Source of the DNA: Amylostereum areolatum
Lineage: Eukaryota > Basidiomycota > Agaricomycetes > Russulales > Stereaceae
Direction: 5' to 3'
Assembly (NCBI GenBank): GCA_012932865.1
Contig: SAXG01000028.1
Location: forward strand, 62,001 to 126,000
Length of the DNA: 64,000 nt
Shown here: one piece after another, positions 59,902 to 64,000 of the stretch
Numbering within the stretch: position 1 is the first letter of the stretch
How the letters are laid out: each line of letters begins with the position of its first letter
Notes under the pieces: model-generated
Databases searched by the model: none
What the model was told of the DNA's origin: nothing
What the model saw: the letters and a program-made list of their open reading frames with translations, nothing else
Made by a program: the position numbers and the translations under genes

Positions 59902-61649
59902 CTAAGCCAAAACGGAATTGGCGTAGACCCCGCTTTGAGCGAGGGTAAGCCCGAGGAATACGGCATCGTGCGGGAGGGCAACATACTATGCACGCCGAGG
60001 AAAACAGTGAAAGCCGGGTCAGAAAGAGAACAGTGGGCGCATGCTTACGACGATGAGAGCCACGACGGAGAGAAGCCTTTTCCAAATTTGATAGTCAGTT
60101 AGTTATCGACGTTCCGCTGTCCACGGTTCGAAGACGCTCACGCGCTGAAAGATATGCTCGCGAAGGCCCAATGGTTCCGACATCGCCAGACGCGGTTGGC
60201 TCTTCACACAAAGGTGGTTAGTATGAGATGCTCGAGAAGAATGATTGGCGCACAGCTGCGAGGGTTCGCGGCGGTGGCGGTAGATGTGGTGGCCGAGTAT
60301 GCCCGCAAGGAGGATGTTCTCAAACGCGGCTGTAGCGAGGGTGGTGGTCACTGCAGCCTGCGCGTTAAATAACATTTCAGATTAGGGAACGATGGTTTCA
60401 CGAGCGTCGTCGCGAGGCGTCCCACCTGGGTCGTGTGCTGTGAGGCGAGGCGCGACCACCGGGTGCCGTTTGAGCTGTTAGGGGTATCAAAGGGGGGAAA
60501 TCGCGTAGAGAGACGGAGCTCTTACGAGTAAAACACGGGAAATGTCGCAAGCTGCAGGGAAAGGTTTGAGCTATGATATCGACGGTGAAGGCCAAACAGC
60601 GGAAGGTTACGATTCCAAATTCTGGGAGCGATCCGCGTCAACCCGTAAGCACCAGATATGCCCACGACGAAGGAGGCACCTACGTAGAGGTAAGAAAGCG
60701 AGGACCGCCTACAGATGGAAAATAAGTTCAGTGGTGCGAAGGGTGCTTTGAGGGGTGCGTACAAGTACGATAACAATAGCAATGCTTCTTCTTGTTGCTG
60801 TGGAGCAAGGTTTTCGTGAGACTCGGACGTCTTGAATGGCCAAAGGCGGGAAAGTGCATGGCTCACCGTGCCAAACGCGTACGGTGAAAAAACTAGTATC
60901 CGCGACGGTTGGGATCAAGACGGGTTGTCCATCCAACATCACAGAGTGACTTACCAGTGCGCGAAGAACGCAGTGAGGATCTGTATACACAGCGTGATGA
61001 GCACTGTCAGAGCTGATGCACTATGTGCCACACGATCGTGGATGCTCACACTGAGCATGAGAAGGACCTGGGGTCCATATCGGCGGCATGTGAATCGTTG
61101 TCAAAGATTCATGAGACATCAGGGCACGTACCATTTCGCCCCTAAGCCGGGAGGTGAACGGTCTGGTAAGATGGATGCGGGGGGCGATGGAATGAGGTTC
61201 ACCAGTAGATCGGATCCAGGCCGACCACGGTGCGCTGCTTGAACTTTGTGACCACGAGGTAGTAAACCACATCGATGCAAAATCCGGAATGGAATGTCTC
61301 GACCAAGCTACACGCCGTCCATCAGGATGCATGGATGGTCTTGGGCGATCTCATAGTACTTACCCTAAGACGACGACCTGTACCCAGGTTTTGTCAGATG
61401 CAGGCAGCAGTTTTCAGAATCAGCGTGCTACATACGAAGAGCTTGGTTCTGAGAGGGTCTTTCCATACCATCTGGCTATAGGTGTATATCTGCAACATCA
61501 AGAGACCGTAGAACCTGAACCGAGGTACCGCTGGTCAGCCATGCAGAGTCGCTCGAGAACGCACAGTGTAAGTATGCAGAAAGTACGAACGCTAGCGCGA
61601 AGCATGCCCCGAGCTCTATTCTGCCTACTGTGGAGTGGGAAAGAGTCAT
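59902..61649 (-). CDS. DUF6534-type seven-helix membrane protein
   Basis: The start is ATG 61649 (MTLSHSTVGRIELGACFALA). Many short exons splice to IYTYSQMVWKDPLRTKLF, LVETFHSGFCIDVVYYLVVT, ITLCIQILTAFFAH joined to CFFTVRVW, SIAIVIVLAVLAFLPLQFGI and ATAAFENILLAGILGHHIY. Near the end GVYANSVLA matches the family's YxNSLLA hallmark. The order agrees with the DUF6534 gene at 52.9 kb, but sequence similarity is low. The stop at 59902-59904 directly follows the hallmark; the family normally continues with LNxR and a tail, so one more exon downstream (to about 59.55 kb) is possible. The function is unknown. Confidence 0.6.
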
Positions 61650-63002
61650 GGGGAAGAAGGGGCCGATGTTCAGTGAGGAGAGGGGAGGCGCAAGATGGAT
61701 AGGCGCACAGAGGGCTTTATAACCATCTCCGCAGACCGTCGAACCTAAGTTGCGTCTCGTTTGGAGGAGAGGTCGATTCCATGATCGCGTTCACACGGTG
61801 GCGGGGGGAAAGGGGGACATGCACCATGTTGCAATCAGGCGTCAGGGATGAGACGCCGAAGTGATTGCCTATTCAAGGCTCAATTGACTGGGAGTGGGGA
61901 AATGACTGGGGGGGGGAAGCCTCGGGTTCCCTTTACAGGAGACAAAGGCGCTCTGTCACTGAGTTAGGACAAAGTGCTCATAGCCTCTGACTCATTATAC
62001 GCTTTCCTTGAACTGGACGGTTACTGCGATTGCGACTCTCGAGTTACGCGGTAATCAACAACCCATTTCCTGCTATATTGTCGAATACGAAAGCCATCAG
62101 CAAAGATGTCGACGAAATGAGGACTTTAAGAAACCGCCACGAGACCTCAGGCTCTCAGGCCCTGGCTGCGCCATCACTTGACGGACAACGCAACGTAGGT
62201 GTGCCCAAAGATGATAGCGATGTTGTATGTAGCGTTGCACAAATACGAGTAAATATGCTGACCGACCATATTATATCGAATACATATTATTACGAGTGGG
62301 AGAAATAGTGTATGTATTTGTAGCTGTACTATATCATATCATAATGGTCAAATATTCTTATTTATTTGTATCTAATTTATATTTTTTGCCCTGAGCCAGA
62401 GGTATGATATGGGCTAAGGCTATGATGGCTATAAGTTATTCTTGTCTGGACATCATGTAGAAGATGAAGTCTGCCATTGTTGGCAGTGATGGGATGCCGT
62501 TGCTTGCTGACAGGATGCTGCCGCCACCGGCGAGAAGTCGTGAGAAACAGCGGCACTTTGGTGGCAGCCTTTCCAAGAATGGAAATGAGCCACTGGCAAA
62601 CCCCGGAGTGTTCTCGCCGTTACCAGAGGTATTGACTTCAATTTGGGTATGTGTTACCTGTCTCTTAAAGGCATCTTGAAGCTCACTGGTCAAGTAGATA
62701 AGCCTACTTCTGGCATACTCAGAATATAAATAAATATTGAGTCCATAGCATATTGTACTCGTACTATATCATACTGTACCCAATTACATTATGGTGGTTC
62801 AAAATACACAGCAGCCGTAATATATCGATATTTTTCCGTATTAATATGATTATATTTAAGTATACTCTATAGTTTGTGCAACACTAGTTGTATGTCAGTG
62901 AGTAGGAGATGGCGACGTAGACATACACTGTATTACAATGCCATAATGATTCTGAAATCGTGACGGGCGGCAAAAAGGATGGAACACATCTGCGAACCCA
63001 AT
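61650..63002. other. Intergenic region with an AT-rich island
   Basis: From about 62290 to 62960 the sequence becomes strongly AT-rich, unlike the GC-rich window. It carries two related strings (gtactatatcata at about 62324 and 62760) about 440 bases apart. An 85-codon minus-strand frame (62436-62693) lies inside but has no recognised domain. No transposase, reverse transcriptase or long terminal repeat was found. Confidence 0.5.
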
Positions 63003-63075
63003 GGCCAACGTGGGGATCAAACCCAAGACCTTCGCGTTATTAGCACGACGCTCTAACCAGCTGAGCTAGTCGGCC
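63003..63075 (-). tRNA. tRNA-Ile (anticodon AAU), no intron, T arm slightly degenerate
   Basis: 73 bases fold into a full cloverleaf: 7-bp acceptor stem (GGCCGAC with GTTGGCC, one G-U), 4-bp D stem, 5-bp anticodon stem and loop CTAATAA with anticodon AAT in DNA. Two features are unusual. The T loop reads TTTGATC, so the nearly universal C56 is T, and the first T-stem pair is T-C. The copy may be functional or a decaying duplicate. Confidence 0.85.
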
Positions 63076-63282
63076 ATATTATCGCTGAAAAGTGTAGTAA
63101 TTGAGACGTGCACAGAGCCGTGCGGTGTCACCACTAGGTCGGCTGTGAGCCGGGAGTAGAACTAACTGTACAGTATTACATTATCTGCACGTGACGGCGC
63201 GACCGGCAACGACCGACAGCGCGCACAACGGGACGTACATCGACAAGCCAGTCATCGACGACACAACGCCCGGCAGCAAGAC

Positions 63283-63988
63283 ATGGTGCGTCCCCATCGC
63301 CGACCTCACATTCCTCCCTCTGATCGTTCTATGTGCAGGCCGACACAAAGACCGCCCCCACCAACCCCATGCGTGAGCTTCGTATTGAGAAGCTCGTGAT
63401 CAGTGCGTTCTCTCTGATTTTCCTTCCCGCTTTTCTCTGATATCTCGTCTTGGCGGCGTATGACAGACATTTCCGTTGGAGAGTCTGGTGACAGACTGAC
63501 GCGGGCGTCCAAAGTTCTTGAGCAACTTACCGGCCAAACCCCAGTCACCTCCAAAGCTCGCTACACCGTCCGCACGTTCGGTATCCGTCGTAACGAGAAG
63601 ATCGCCGTGCACGTCACCATCCGTGGGCCCAAGGCCGAGGAGATCCTCGAGCGTGGTCTGAAGGTCAAGGAGTACGAGCTCCGTCGCAGGAACTTCTCCG
63701 AGACAGGTAACTTCGGCTTCGGTATTCAGGAGCACATCGATCTCGGCGCACGATACGACCCTGGTATCGGTATTTTCGGCATGGACTTCTACGTCGTGAT
63801 GGGCAGGCCAGGGAACCGTGTGTCAAAGCGCAAGGTCAAGACTGCACGGGTGGGCTCAACGCATAAGGTGCACAAGGATGACACTATGTCATGGTTCAAG
63901 CAGCGTTTCGACGGTATCATCCTCGTGCGTTTCTCTGTGCTACTGGCTCTTCGCTCTTCTGACCGCCTGCCGTCTTTCACAGAAATAG
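63283..63988 (+). CDS. RPL11: 60S ribosomal protein L11 (uL5)
   Basis: Exons are 63283-63285, 63339-63402, 63467-63924 and 63983-63988, giving 176 residues, the normal eukaryotic length. The first exon is only the ATG codon and the last only Lys plus stop, both supported by exact phase and standard splice sites. [77 protein letters not shown] and [13 protein letters not shown] are diagnostic for uL5. The protein binds 5S rRNA in the central protuberance of the large subunit. The gene ends 12 bases before the window edge and is complete. Confidence 0.97.
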
Positions 63989-64000
63989 ACGCTTCGCTCC

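Overview
The window is nuclear DNA of a filamentous basidiomycete, most likely a mushroom-forming Agaricomycete. The evidence is gene style and gene content. Nearly every gene is cut by introns of about 48-110 bases with GTRNGT donors, and genes are compact and GC-rich. The families are typical of the group: DUF6533/DUF6534-type seven-helix membrane proteins, LADGLLLYRLFIIW-type membrane proteins, F-box proteins, ricin-B lectins and UstYa (DUF3328) proteins. Placement below class is a guess. All functions come from reading motifs by eye; no database search was run.

Layout. 1-2.2 kb: no gene; a 1.08 kb segment is bounded by imperfect inverted repeats. 2.2-9.4 kb: tandem pair of large CCCH-finger/RRM-like/RBR E3 ubiquitin ligases (A and B). 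9.7-11.4 kb (-): F-box protein. 12.0-16.3 kb (-): BRPF/Nto1-type chromatin reader (PHD-knuckle-PHD, bromodomain, PWWP). 16.6-17.4 kb: RNase H2 subunit C. 17.8-19.3 kb (-): seven-helix protein. 20.3-21.3 kb: unknown protein. 21.5-31.0 kb: a possible specialised-metabolite or peptide locus with a small one-helix protein, a UstYa protein, a class I methyltransferase, an 11-exon MFS exporter and a short secreted protein of four near-identical 23-residue repeats. 31.2-32.8 kb: thioredoxin reductase with an in-frame mitochondrial-type extension. 33.2-35.1 kb: second F-box protein, paralogue of the 10 kb gene. 35.4-37.1 kb (-): DUF6533-type protein. 39.5-42.1 kb: Ser/Pro-rich disordered protein. 42.8-44.0 kb: unknown acidic-tailed protein. 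44.3-45.8 kb (-): 2OG-Fe(II) oxygenase. 47.1-50.7 kb: two ricin-B-type lectins around an F-box remnant. 52.9-55.2 kb: DUF6534-type protein. 55.4-56.8 kb (-): ALG5. 57.1-59.1 kb: HIRIP3-like histone chaperone. 59.9-61.6 kb (-): another DUF6534-type protein. 62.3-63.0 kb: AT-rich island beside a slightly degenerate tRNA-Ile. 63.3-64.0 kb: ribosomal protein L11 (uL5).

Two themes stand out. First, a UstYa protein, a methyltransferase, an exporter and a repeat-containing secreted peptide gene lie together within 9 kb. That is the gene set expected for a fungal ribosomally made, modified peptide, though the repeats lack the usual Lys-Arg cleavage sites and aromatic core residues. Second, at least eleven positions need one base removed to restore frames supported by a paralogue or by conserved motifs. 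Every one is an extra base in a run of 2-4 identical bases, and they fall in conserved genes (ALG5, BRPF, HIRIP3) as well as duplicated ones. Over-called bases in the assembly are the likeliest cause, so the broken frames should not be taken as pseudogenes without raw-read support. The TAG stop in RBR gene A is the one disabling change that is not of this type.
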